Shown here in pieces: positions 34,430 through 43,617 of a stretch of DNA of 60,000 nucleotides; position 1 is the first letter of the stretch, and every line of letters begins with the position of its first letter. The stretch spans positions 78,922,343 to 78,982,342 of the forward strand of contig CM043950.1 of assembly GCA_014529385.2 (NCBI GenBank). The letters run 5' to 3'. The DNA is from Adiantum capillus-veneris. Its lineage: Eukaryota > Streptophyta > Polypodiopsida > Polypodiales > Pteridaceae. The notes beneath the pieces are model-generated. The model saw only the letters and a program-made list of their open reading frames with translations, had not been told where the DNA came from and did not search any database. The translations under genes were made by a program, and so were the position numbers.

Positions 34430-35060
34430 AATCTGGTAGTCAATAGTACCAAATCTGGTAGTCAACAATACCAAGTGTATTCCGCACTATGTGCTTTTTA
34501 GTGACTGAGTCAACTTGATTTTTTGGCCCTGAGCTTTATCTGTTCTCTTTATCTAGTTCTGTGTTGGTATGTTACCTTTCATTACATTACTGTTTCAGTT
34601 GTCCTCACTATATGTGCATTTGGTACATTTTGGTACTGTTGAACTTGGGTGCTTCTCTGTCCACTATTACAGTACCAAATTTGGTACTTTTTGGTACTGT
34701 TGAACTTGGGTGCACGTCTGTCCACTATTACAGTACCAAATTGGAACTGCTTAAACTTGTTGTATCACTTATGGTTTACTTTATTGCTCTATCTGGTTCT
34801 GTGTTGGTATGTTACCTTTCATTACATTACTGTTTCAGTTGTCCTCACTATATCTCTACTTTCTGGTACTGTTGAACTTGGGTGCACGTCGGTCCACTAT
34901 TACAGTACCAAATTTGGTACTTTTTGGTACTGTGTTGAACTTGGGTGCACTCCTGTCCACTATTACAGTACCAAATTTGGTACAATTTGGTACTCCTTGA
35001 ACTTGCTGTATCACTTATGGTTTACTTTATTTCTTGGTATTTTTCAGTTTGTCTATTCGT
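34430..35060. repeat. Palindromic TACCAAATTTGGTA repeats between the convergent genes
   Basis: Three or four ~60-90-bp units read GGTACTGTTGAACTTGGGTG, CACGTCTGTCCACTATTACA and GTACCAAATTTGGTACTTTT. They lie between the stop of the plus gene (34418) and the end of the minus gene (35317). AGTACCAAATTTGGTACT is a perfect palindrome. Confidence 0.9.
34468..34740 (+). repeat. Left arm of a ~270-bp inverted repeat
   Basis: Shares CGCACTATGTGCTTTTTAGT, GACTGAGTCAACTTGATTTT and TTCAGTTGTCCTCACTATAT with the reverse complement of 36270-36535. The arms bracket the HAD-like exons. Confidence 0.88.
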
Positions 35061-35316
35061 ATTTGATACGACCACCTTGAGCAATGTCTAGAACTACATT
35101 GATAACATGAAAGGTATGCCAAACATAGATGCTATCTGCCTCAAAAAATAAAATGTTGGGCAACCTGGTTAGCTCCAAGAGGTTTCAACAGAATTAGTCA
35201 GAGGTTTCAATAGTAGAGATCAAGATACCAAGACAATCTGAACAAGAGAAGTGGTTTTCCATTATGTATAGTATCGGGTTAAAAAATTCCACTATTTACA
35301 TGATTATGGAAATCTG

Positions 35317-36180
35317 CTACCTCGGGGGATCAAATTTATAGGAGTACCCCTCCATCTGTATGAAGTAATCAGTAATGTACCCAGAAATATCGTCTTCAGT
35401 GTCAAAGACTGGATTTTTGCGAGTGTACGCTGTTGGGTACCGATCCCTTATCCACCCGAGCAACCAAGGCAAAACAAAATCCAGCAAGTAAAACAGGTAA
35501 TTGGTTCCTACTACCATGGGATCGTTTGATCGGATTGCCATACAGTTTTCATAGTCATTTTTAAGAGACTTGTATCTACAATCATCCACAAGAATAGTGT
35601 TGCTGGCATCGTACTTCGGGTGCCTTGCCCACAGCGTCCGTAGCTTCTTCAGGAAAACGGGCTTATCGCCCATGTGTTTGGGCACAACCGGCACCTCCGA
35701 CATACGGGGCCGCCATATTTCACAGTCCTCTTGGGAGAGAATATCTGCTAATGCCAAAAAAGGAGGTTAGAGGTATGCGTAGCTTATGTCCTGCAACATT
35801 CAAAGCGGGCATGCTTTACCTGCAAAATATTTTTTCCTTCTATGGTTGGGGAAGCCCGCGTTCACCATGTGTAACAGTTTTTCCCTTCTACAGCAGGACC
35901 ACAACACTAGGCTGGCTTTCTGTTTAAGCCGTAGGATGAACTGCTCCACATCCGGCCTTACAAGACAAATTACATTCTTTTGGAGTAGACTACCCGTGGC
36001 GTGTGCTCCTTTGGCAGGCACTCAAGTTCCTCAGGGATTTCGCTGCAGCTGGTTAGTAGCACGCCATTAAGATCAAGCACAATCATTCGCCCGCGTCTAG
36101 CAGCCACATCAGGCTGCAACAATGTGCTTGTCGGTGTCTCATCTAGCCACCAACTTACTACAACACCAACAAACATAATG
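35317..36180 (-). pseudogene. FCP1-like HAD phosphatase exons carried in the transposon
   Basis: An upper exon (from an acceptor near 36160 down to 35820) reads RGRMIVLDLNGVLLTSCSEI, then after a frameshift near 36005 NVICLVRPDVEQFILRLKQK and ASLVLWSCCRREKLLHMV. A 72-bp intron (35748-35819, GTAAAG...TTAG on the minus strand) leads to an exon ending in a stop at 35317: DILSQEDCEIWRPRM, FLKKLRTLWARHPKYDASNT, ILVDDCRYKSLKNDYENCMA. DLNG, WS-type motif, the Lys/LW region and VDDCRYK follow the HAD motif order of plant FCP1/NIF-like phosphatases, which have DxNG rather than DxDGT. It may be a captured host gene or the 3' part of the transposon's second gene. The C-terminal IRDRYPTAYTRKNP tail is not familiar. 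Confidence 0.72.
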
Positions 36181-36269
36181 AGTGGGGACAAATACACAGT
36201 GCAAACATCATATCTAAAACAGAAAACTGGTCCAAAAACTACCAAATTTGGTACTGTATTGCACAAGTG

Positions 36270-36535
36270 ATAAGGACTATCCGAAATCGCAAGTTCAAGA
36301 AGTACCAAATTGGTACTGTAATAGTGGACAGACGTGCACCCAAGCTCAACAATACCAAAAAGTACCAAATTTGGTACTGTAATGCACATATAGTGAGGAC
36401 AACTGAAACAATAATGTAATGAAAGGTAACATACCAACACAGAACTAGATAGAGAGAACAGATAAAGCTTAGGGCCAAAAAATCAAGTTGACTCAGTCAC
36501 TAAAAAGCACAAAGTGCGGAATACAATAGATTCTC
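36270..36535 (-). repeat. Right arm of the ~270-bp inverted repeat
   Basis: Reverse complement of 34468-34740 with scattered changes, including the TACCAAATTTGGTAC palindromes. It lies in the gap between the acidic exon and the HAD exons, probably an intron. Confidence 0.88.
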
Positions 36536-36540
36536 ACTGA

Positions 36541-37109
36541 CTACAGTTTGCATGCACGGGATAATTGATCATGGGCTCGATTGCGCTTCTTTCTCTGCAA
36601 ACAGAAAAGTTCTTGCAGGGTCACGGAATCAGGGGAATCACCTCTCTGCTTCGAAACAGCATCGGCAGCAGTAGAGTCAACGCCCCCGTCGGTGCTGTCC
36701 ACAACAATATCGTTCGCAAGTACTTCTTCCTGCTCATCCTCGGCCTCCCTCCGATCTCTGTTGCCTTTTGACCCCTCTTTGACCTCCCCTTCACTCCCCT
36801 TTGTGGTTTCCACCCCCTCCCCAACACCCCCCTTTGTGGGTTCTTCCTCTCCCTTCTTGGCCGTTGCTTTATCGAGCTTTGTGTTGGAAGCATCCTGGCT
36901 TTCCTCCGCATCCAGCTCCACAACAACAGGGACTTTACCTTCCTCCTTGTCCTTAGTCTTTTTACCATCTCTGCCTCCTCCTCACTTTTACTTTCGCTGT
37001 CACGTGTCTTTTTATCATCTCTGGCCTCCTCCTCACTTTTACTTTCGCTGTCACCTGTTGCCTCACATCTTTGCCCCATCACATTGTCTTTCCCTACAGA
37101 ATTACCTTG
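36541..37109 (-). pseudogene. Acidic/charged linker exon
   Basis: The acceptor TTTCATCTGCAG is followed on the minus strand by CAAGGTAATTCTGTAGGG. Coding text is two repeats of (D)SESKSEEEA, then after a frameshift near 36960 VVVELDAEESQDASNTKLDK, GGVGEGVETTKGSEGEVKEG and a basic end LQRKKRNRAHDQLSRACKL. Composition fits a disordered nuclear linker. It lies between the RING exon and the HAD exons and probably joins them, but the splice to the HAD part is not proven. Confidence 0.5.
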
Positions 37110-37200
37110 CTGCAGATGAAAGACAACACATACTAACTTGTATGAAAACCTCACTGAGTTGCAAGGGCGCATATGTATTCAAAAATGCACACATATTTAC

Positions 37201-37545
37201 TCTTTGAAGCCCATTGGCCCAGGACTTTGCCAAATCAGAGATTACCATATTACAACCTGGCTTGACACACTGATCCCTGCTTTGTAACAAAGCACTGAAG
37301 CACAAGAGATGGTACTGGTGTCGGCACTCTAGCATGAAGGTTCCGACTACATGTGCGCACTCCAAGGGCTCACCGCATGCAACACACATACCAAACACCG
37401 GGATCACATTTACCGAATCATTAACCTAGGGCCTAGGATATAGTAGGAACCTCTTCCCAAGCCTGATATCAGACAACATCTCCTTCACAAATAGGGTATG
37501 CTCTTGACCTTCCTTCCATTTTTTCTCCAGAGTGTCATACTCAGC
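37201..37545 (-). pseudogene. RING-H2-like zinc finger exon
   Basis: Acceptor TTGTCAACAG precedes GCTGAGTATGACACTCTG; the donor is AGA|GTAAAT at 37201. The text begins AEYDTLEKKWKEGQEH, has an in-frame TAG at 37426-37428, then FGMCVACGEPLECAHVVG, MLECRHQYHLLCFSALLQSR and DQCVKPGCNMVISDLAKSWA. The spacing C-x2-C, C-x-H-x2-H-x2-C, C-x4-C follows a RING-H2 finger except for x4 instead of x2 at the end. RING-H2 fingers usually act in ubiquitin ligases; some transposon proteins use related fingers. Upstream it continues the coiled coil of the exon ending at 38676. Confidence 0.65.
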
Positions 37546-37589
37546 CTGTTGACAACCAGCGGTCCGAATTAGTTTCAAAAACTACCAAG

Positions 37590-38660
37590 AAGTCATACCG
37601 AGACTGGTACTTCTAAGTATTGTACTATGAAATAGAACCCAAAATACCAAAACCACCAAAACTACCAAAAACTACCAAACTCGGGAATCATATAGTACCA
37701 AAAACATATAAATACCCTCAATGCAGAACTAAACTACCCAAACCTTATCAAAACTACCAAAAGTCACTTTTTGCAGCACTTTCAAATAGTACCTAAAAGT
37801 ACCAAAACTACCAAAATCAAACTACCAAAAGCCACTTTTTGAAGCACTCTCAAATAGTACCTAAAAGTACCAAAACTACCAAAATCAAACTACCAAACAA
37901 ACTTTTTGCATCACTTTCAAATAGTACCTAAAAGTACCCAAAACTACCAAAATCAAACTACCAAGCAAGCTTTTTGCAGCACTTTCAAATAGTACCTAAA
38001 AGTACCAAAACTACCAAAATCAAACTACCAAACCCACTTTTTGCAGCACTTTCAAATAGTACCTAAAAGTACCAAAAGTACCAAAACTACCAAATCAAAC
38101 TACAGAAGCCACTTTTTGCAGCACTTTCTAATAGTACCTAAAAGTACCAAAAGTACCAAAACTCCCAAAATCAAACTTTCAAATAGTACCAAAACAACCA
38201 AAACTACCAAGACTACCAAAGAAACACTTTTTGCAGCACTTTCAAAAACTACCAAAATTACCAAAATCAAACTACCAATTACACTTTTGCAGCACTTTCA
38301 AATAGTACCTAAAAGTACCAAAACTAGCAAAACTACCAAAGATATTATAATAAAACTACCATAACACCTTTTGCAGTACTTTCAAAAAGTACCTTAAAGT
38401 ACCTTAAAGTACCAAAACTTCTTCATAGTACCAGAAATACCAAACCATAAGACAGAAGGAAACCATAAACTACCTAGAATAAAAACAGTTCTACTATGAG
38501 TACCTAATACTACCAATCCCACCAAACCAAGCATAAACAATTCTATCAAAGGTACCTAACACTACCAATCCCACCAAACCAAACATAAACAGTTCTACCA
38601 AAGGTACCTAACACTACCAATCCCACCAAACCAAGCATAAACAGTTCTACCAAAAACTCC
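37590..38660 (-). repeat. Intron made of TACCAAAACTACCAAA tandem repeats
   Basis: About nine units of roughly 67 bp (CACTTTTTGCAGCACTTTCA, AATAGTACCTAAAAGTACCA, AAACTACCAAAATCAAACTA) fill 37755-38400. Three ~56-bp units with ACCAATCCCACCAAACCAAG and CATAAACAGTTCTACCAAAG fill 38490-38660. Both ends coincide with the predicted donor (38676) and acceptor (37545) of the minus-strand gene. Confidence 0.88.
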
Positions 38661-38675
38661 CAAAACTACCAGCAC

Positions 38676-39562
38676 CTGTTGCTCTAGAATCTCTTTGTCG
38701 AGCAATGACGTATCTTCACTGATTCCGTATCGACGTAGCATCCTTCGACTGGCAGCCAAATCAACTTCTATCACATTGATTTCTGCGTCATCGCCAGTGT
38801 TGGCCTCTCTCAGTGTTTCCAGTTGGGTCTCATATTCCTTGATGTAGTCCATAATCTGCTTGACAAGTTTATTGGAACCCTCTACCCTCAAGAGTGTTTC
38901 CTTCTTCTGCTTCAGAGACATTGTCAGCTCTTTCAGCCTATCGGCTACCCCGACACATGTCCAAGGGACTTTCCCAACCATAGCTTCAAGGTCCGCAATA
39001 TAATCAGGTGTCTTCTCCTCATGACGCTGTGGGGGGACTTTCTGTGTAGGGGGCATAGTACCGACTGGTGTAAGTTGGGGCTTCTTGTATTTGACGGATG
39101 GCCTCCCTGGGACGCACCGTTTGCCTTTCGCCAATTCTCAACCTTATTTTCCAAGCCTCCTGGTCGAGAGGAACACATGTTGAGTACACTCTCACCAAAC
39201 CTGGCCCATGCAACCCTGTGGCCCGCAGGGTCCTTTGTGGCTGCATGACACTTCTCATATGCAAAACAGCGGGCAAATTTTGTAGTGATCTCCCTACATG
39301 ATGGTGGGGCTTGCTTGGTACACCTTATGGAACATGAACATGCATTCATCCTGAAGCCGTGGCTGCACGTGATTTAAGTAAATCTTTGTCTTCTTCTGGT
39401 TGGAATGCCTGAATACAGTGAGCCACTGGTCATCGGGGATGTCATCTTCCGTAAGATCCTTTGGCAGCACCCCCTCCATGCTCAATCCATACTCATCATG
39501 AAGCTCTTGTGCTGTATAGCAGAACTTTGTCAAGATAGGGTACTCCTCCATCTTGTTTTTTC
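38676..39562 (-). pseudogene. Coiled-coil exon of the transposon's minus-strand gene
   Basis: The acceptor CATCGCAG lies before GAAAAAACAAGATGG at 39562 and the donor GAGCAACAG|GTGCTG at 38676. Text: YPILTKFCYTAQELHDEYGL, DDIPDDQWLTVFRHSNQKKT, then after a frameshift near 39305 REITTKFARCFAYEKCHAAT and AWARFGESVLNMC, then after another near 39130 KGKRCVPGRPSVKYKKPQLT and a heptad-rich stretch (ADRLKELTMSLKQKKETLLR, VKQIMDYIKEYETQLETLRE). No known domain other than the coiled coil. Splicing joins it to the RING exon. Confidence 0.6.
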
Positions 39563-40058
39563 CTGCGATGTGGAAACAACACGCAAGTAAAGACATGCCC
39601 TCATTATATGCCTCATTTCAGTTGTGCAGAACAAAACACATGGAATGAAATGAATGTATCTCATTCAGGTGACAATTGCAAAATTCAGTTGTGTACAAAG
39701 CCAAATTTGGTAGTGGTTAGTATCAAATTTGGTACTGGTTAGTACCAAATTTGGTTATGCTGACATATACCGATTTTTGCACTTGCATGCATGCAAGTTA
39801 GCAATCTCATGCACAACATATACTGATTTTTGCACTTGCATGCATGCAAGTTAGCAATCTAAAGAGCAGCTTATACATGTAACTTTGTAACTTTCCTAAA
39901 CCCTAAATTCCTAAGAAGATCCCAAACATGCACATGTACTTGCTGTATGCAAAAAAAGAAAATGCAGACCTCATCAGATAAAAGACATGCAGAAGCTTGC
40001 ATGCATGGAAAATAAAATGGTAAATCACTAGAAAACGCACAGCTCTCATAGCACCTAC
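39563..40058 (-). other. Intron with TACCAAATTTGGTA words and a 60-bp duplication
   Basis: Contains GTACCAAATTTGGT around 39720-39755 and a direct duplication of ACTTGCATGCATGCAAGTTAGCAATCT (39780-39860, two copies of about 60 bp). It is bounded by GT (40058) and AG (39563) on the minus strand. Confidence 0.6.
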
Positions 40059-40224
40059 CTTTAGATGTTGTAGATGACCGTGGAGTCTCATCATCGGCAA
40101 AAAGAGGCCCAGGCTTAAATGAAGTCTCCATGGACACAACAGGTTTCTCCCTCTCCACAAAGGAGGCCCCCTTGCTAGGCCTCGTATTTGGGGTGTCGAT
40201 GTTCCGAGGGGATTTTGCATCCAT
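40059..40224 (-). pseudogene. First recognisable exon of the minus-strand gene
   Basis: The minus strand reads MDAKSPRNIDTPNTRPSKGA, then SFKPGPLFADDETPRSSTTS, ending at TCTAAAG|GTAGGTG. The same frame stays open upstream to about 40290 with KIRTPAKKSAAKASPDNGKK and KKRT, a nuclear-localisation-like run, but without an upstream ATG, so either M at 40224 is the start or another exon lies before it. Phase 1 splicing to the exon at 39562 keeps the frame. Confidence 0.5.
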
Positions 40225-40616
40225 TGTCCTCTTCTTCTTTTTCCCATTGTCTGGTGACGCTTTGGCTGCTGATTTCTTCGCTGGCGTCCTTATCTTCCTG
40301 ATTGTGAGTAGCCGGGGAGCTTGTTACATGAAACTTTAGTGGTTTGCAGAAGGCGATGTAGTAAGAGAGCAAGGCGGAAGCTGGAAAATGTGTTGAGCAA
40401 CTGCGCCACTCACAAATGCAGTCCGTGATGGGACTTTTGGCACGGTTTCAAAACACCACTCATATTACTTATTGCCCCACCCACGTTTTCTTTCACGAAA
40501 AGTTTAAATCATACAAATTTCCCTCCTACCATTCTTTAACATAGATGAAAAAAAAGGTTCCCTCCAAAGTGTGGACATATGTAGAAGTACCAACCAGGTA
40601 AGCAAAATAGGTCCTT

Positions 40617-40646
40617 TTTTTGTACCACCAAACCAAGCTTTCACCC
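40617..40646 (-). repeat. Right terminal inverted repeat (30 bp)
   Basis: Plus-strand TTTTTGTACCACCAAACCAA then GCTTTCACCC. It pairs with 29472-29501. Confidence 0.93.
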
Positions 40647-40650
40647 TTCT
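40647..40650. repeat. Target site duplication TTCT, right copy
   Basis: TTCT immediately follows the right inverted repeat, in the same codon phase as the left copy. Confidence 0.88.
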
Positions 40651-41249
40651 GAGGATGTAGGTGATGTTGAGGATGTTGCAGGTCTTGCTGCAAGGATTGC
40701 TGCTATTAGAGTTGTTTTGCCTACGACAAAAAAATCTCATTGGGATGTAAAGGATGCGCAGGCTCATGCATTGATTGTGTCATTTGTGAAGCGCACCATT
40801 GCTCCTCACATTCGTTGAGCAAAATCTGCAAAACAAGCTTGGGATATTCTAGCAGGTCTTTATGCAAGCCGCAATGAGGCTAAAATTGCTTTGCTGCGTA
40901 AAGAGCTGGAGTCGAAGATTATGCATGAAGAAGATGATATGGACACTTTCCTTGCTAATGTCAAGGATATCAATGAGCAAATTATTTCTGTAGGTGAAGT
41001 CATTTTAGACAGTTTCCTTGTGCAGACTGTTCTTGATGCCTTACCAGATTACTACCAGACTTTTGCTAGTACTTGGAGACTCATGACCCAAGGAGATCCT
41101 GAAGTTGTCAAGTTTGATGCATTATGCACATTGCTATTGCAAGCATGACCTCCACTAAGGCAATGTGAGTGCCCGCCTATATTGAACCTTTTAATAAAGC
41201 CTTGCTTTATTAATATTGAAGGAAGCACCTAAATAAAGGGGACGTCAAT
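40651..41249 (+). pseudogene. Copia gag, second part
   Basis: The frame continues from 29471 as GSEDVGDVEDVAGLAARIAA, then HWDVKDAQAHALIVSFVKRT, then after one TGA near 40817 AKSAKQAWDILAGLYASRNE, LLRKELESKIMHEEDDMDTF and LDALPDYYQTFASTWRLMTQ. This is the UBN2/gag core of plant copia elements. A frameshift near 41145 is followed by decayed gag text (MTSTKAM, VPAYIEPFNKALL) up to 41249, where an LTR is inserted. No pol of this element remains. Confidence 0.92.
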
Positions 41250-42171
41250 TGTCGGAGGGCTGCAGGAGCACGCGATGAGCACGAGAAAGAAGAGCACCAT
41301 CGAAGAGCAGAGCAGGGGAAGAGAACACGTGGTCTTTTTCACAGAAAGGCCAGGAGAGAGCACGAGGTGGTAGCATTGAGGCCGCGGCCTGCAGGACGGG
41401 AAGGGAGATTCCCTTGGGACTATAGAAGAGTGCTGAAGGAGCCGGGACAAGAAGGAGCTCCAGAGGGGGTGTGAACAACAAGTTGGGGGTCAAGCCAGCA
41501 ACGAAGAGACATCGGGTAAGGAAGAGTAGAGGTGGGCTTGACGGGAGGAGAGCTGCCATCAACTGTAGCCTTGAAGGTGAAGATCAGAGTGAGGGGAGAG
41601 CTGCAATATGGGGTTCATCTCATCAATCAAGGAGCACTACAAGCAAGAAAAGGAGCAGGTAGGAGCTGGCGGGTTTTAAGGGCATGGGATTGTCAAGAAC
41701 GAATTGTTGACAGTCAGAAGCAATTTTTTTTTGTATTTAAAATCAAAGTTGAGTTTTTTTGAAAAAATGAACAAGGGGGAGTGCATATCAAGAAAGTCGA
41801 GTATCAACAAGAAATTGACAAACTGCAACGGTAACTGTGATAGAAACTTGAGGAGCAGCTTCATGAAGTTAGAGTGAGGAGGTTTACAGAGAAAGTGCAC
41901 TATTGATAAGAAAGACAATTTTGAGTTCGTAGAAGAGCAAGGGAAGTGTATTGAGGCCATAAAGCTTTTTCTTTGCACGTCTGCTCAGAATCTTGGCATG
42001 CCTATTACAGTGAAGTTTCCTTTGTATCCAGATTTTAAGCTCGTTTAGTCTAATAACTTAAGATTCTAAGGTGTTGTTTGTGTCAAATCATCTTTTGTTG
42101 TATGTTTCTCACACCAAATTCCCACAGCAAGCAACACAGTGTTGATCCCGGCTCACTAAGTGTGCCCGACA
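41250..42171 (+). repeat. 5' LTR of a second gag-carrying retroelement
   Basis: It begins TGTCGG and ends CCGACA, perfect inverted termini, and is followed by TCTC and TGGTGAACCCGACGC, the same arrangement as after 17937. The inverted partial copy at 27765-28494 belongs to the same LTR family. It sits inside copia gag sequence. Confidence 0.82.
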
Positions 42172-42175
42172 TCTC

Positions 42176-42191
42176 TGGTGAACCCGACGCA
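42176..42191 (+). other. Probable primer binding site
   Basis: TGGTGAACCCGACGCA, nearly the same as at 17942. Confidence 0.6.
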
Positions 42192-42224
42192 AAAGCAAGC
42201 CGGGGTGGGACTTGGTAGCAGAAG

Positions 42225-43059
42225 ATGTCAACACCACAGGAAGTAGCAATGCAACAGATGATGCAGTAGTTTGCGGCCTATACGCATCAGCAGCAGCAGC
42301 AGGCTTCTCAACAGCAGTACCAACAAAGTGAACGTATTCCTCAAGCGAGGTATACAGTAAACTGAAAAGCTACAAAGATTTGAAGGTCGTGATATTTAAA
42401 AATTTTGTACTATTTATGAACAATCTATGGAGGATTACGGAGTTTATGATCATGACTCAGTGGAAGGTTTTCACTAAATTGTGGCTCCTCAGCTTAGGGC
42501 TCGAATTGAAGAAATTTGGGTAACACATGGTGCAAACTGACATGAGTTTAAGAAGGCTTTACAAGAAGGGTATTTTCTCAAAGATTCTCAATGGGTTACC
42601 AAGCAAAGCTTTATGAAATGGATACAACAGAAGGATAAAGGATTATTTGCGAGAGAATTGCTATGAGCTTTTGAAAAGAATTTTGAACAGTTATATACTG
42701 CTGAGCAGAAAACAATGCAGCCAAAAAAGGTCAAGCTATTTATTCAACCAACAGATTCGCGCCTTCAGAAGAGCTTAGTACACCTGCTTGAGGACCCATC
42801 TGGTGAGTGGGACTTAACTTCTGATTGGAAATTGGTTATAGAAGCTATTAATATGATTGTAAAGCAGCAAAAGAGGGTGGAAAAGTTTATAGTGGTTGAT
42901 CCTATGGAAGAGCTTGAAGAGGATCTAGTGGATAAGACCAAGCCCAAGCTAGAAGAGCCAGTCCTTGATGAGCTGGTAAAAGGTATACAAGAGTTGAATT
43001 TGAATTTGAAAGCTGTTAAACTTGATGTTTTGACTGCATCCTATCCAAGACGGCGTTGA
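42225..43059 (+). pseudogene. Ty3/gypsy-type gag relic
   Basis: The start MSTPQEVAMQQMMQ is followed by a TAG, a Gln-rich run (QQQQQASQQQYQQSE), and then gag text in shifting frames, ending with MQPKKVKLFIQPTDSRLQKS, LLEDPSGEWDLTSDWKLVIE and IVKQQKRVEKFIVVDPMEEL. This is the gag layout I associate with seed-free-plant gypsy elements, judging from position and style. Many stops before 42700 make it dead. It breaks off at 43059 without zinc knuckle or pol. Confidence 0.65.
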
Positions 43060-43490
43060 TCACTTCCATAACCAAAGCATTGCAAGTTACCTCACTTTCC
43101 TCCCACAAACATACAAAAACACCAGATGATCAAAGCCTCCTCTCTCATATTAGCCAAAGCAATACTAAACACAATCATCAAAGTGCAAGCATAGAAAGCT
43201 TTATTTGAGAAAGACCTTTCCTCCCAAACTGCTAAGTATATACCACAATCTTCGTGCTCCAAGAACCAACATTGTGAATATGAAGCTCCTCAATCACCTT
43301 TGTTTTCTTTAATATTCACCAAATGCCATGCCAACCATATCACGTTGCCATATCCCGTAAACATTAAACTTCAAAAGACGCAATTTTCTCACCCAGAGAA
43401 TCCCAAGCATTATTTATCTGCAATCATTGATACTACAAAAAGTTACAGCTCTTTTGTAAGAAAACCTTAAAACCTTTTTTTTGTGTGTGT
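43060..43490 (-). pseudogene. Possible LINE C-terminal fragment
   Basis: Minus-strand frames contain NNAWDSLGEKIASFEVYGIW and QRDMVGMAFGEY, then VLGARRLWYILSSLGGKVF, like the zinc-finger end of plant LINE ORF2 proteins. Many stops. The call rests on a short stretch only. Confidence 0.4.
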
Positions 43491-43617
43491 TTTTCTCTCA
43501 ATAAACGTGGGGCGTCATGACAATGGCTAGCCTATAGGTCAATCTAATCATACTTTTATTTCAAGCTGTTCATAATTACAAAGTTTGTAGTGATGTTATT
43601 TTGTTTTTTTGTTCTAG

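Larger units (their letters stand above)
29472..40646 (+). mobile_element. 11.2-kb DNA transposon with two convergent genes
   Basis: The ends are fixed independently by terminal inverted repeats (first bases GGGTCAAAGCATGGTTTGGT on the left), a TTCT duplication on each side, and reading-frame restoration of the host copia gag. The left half holds a plus-strand transposase-like gene (29862-34418). The right half holds minus-strand exons (40224-35317) coding for coiled-coil, RING-H2 and FCP1-like HAD text. Introns and the middle are filled with TACCAAA-type tandem repeats. A 4-bp duplication excludes typical hAT, Mutator, Tc1 and PIF insertions; Sola1, Chapaev or Academ-like families are worth comparing. 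The family is not assigned. Confidence 0.9.

Noticed and set aside
36581-37207. 208-codon plus-strand Ser/Pro/Phe-rich frame
   Set aside because: Antisense shadow of the Glu/Lys-rich exon on the minus strand, which has proper splice borders.
29472-40646. Helitron or CACTA identity for the 11-kb element
   Set aside because: Helitrons lack inverted repeats and target duplications; CACTA elements start CACTA and make 3-bp duplications. Neither fits.
29460-40650. Alternative transposon borders with an AAGC duplication
   Set aside because: AAGC would leave the copia gag out of frame, and the inverted repeat clearly extends outward to GGGT. TTCT restores the frame exactly.
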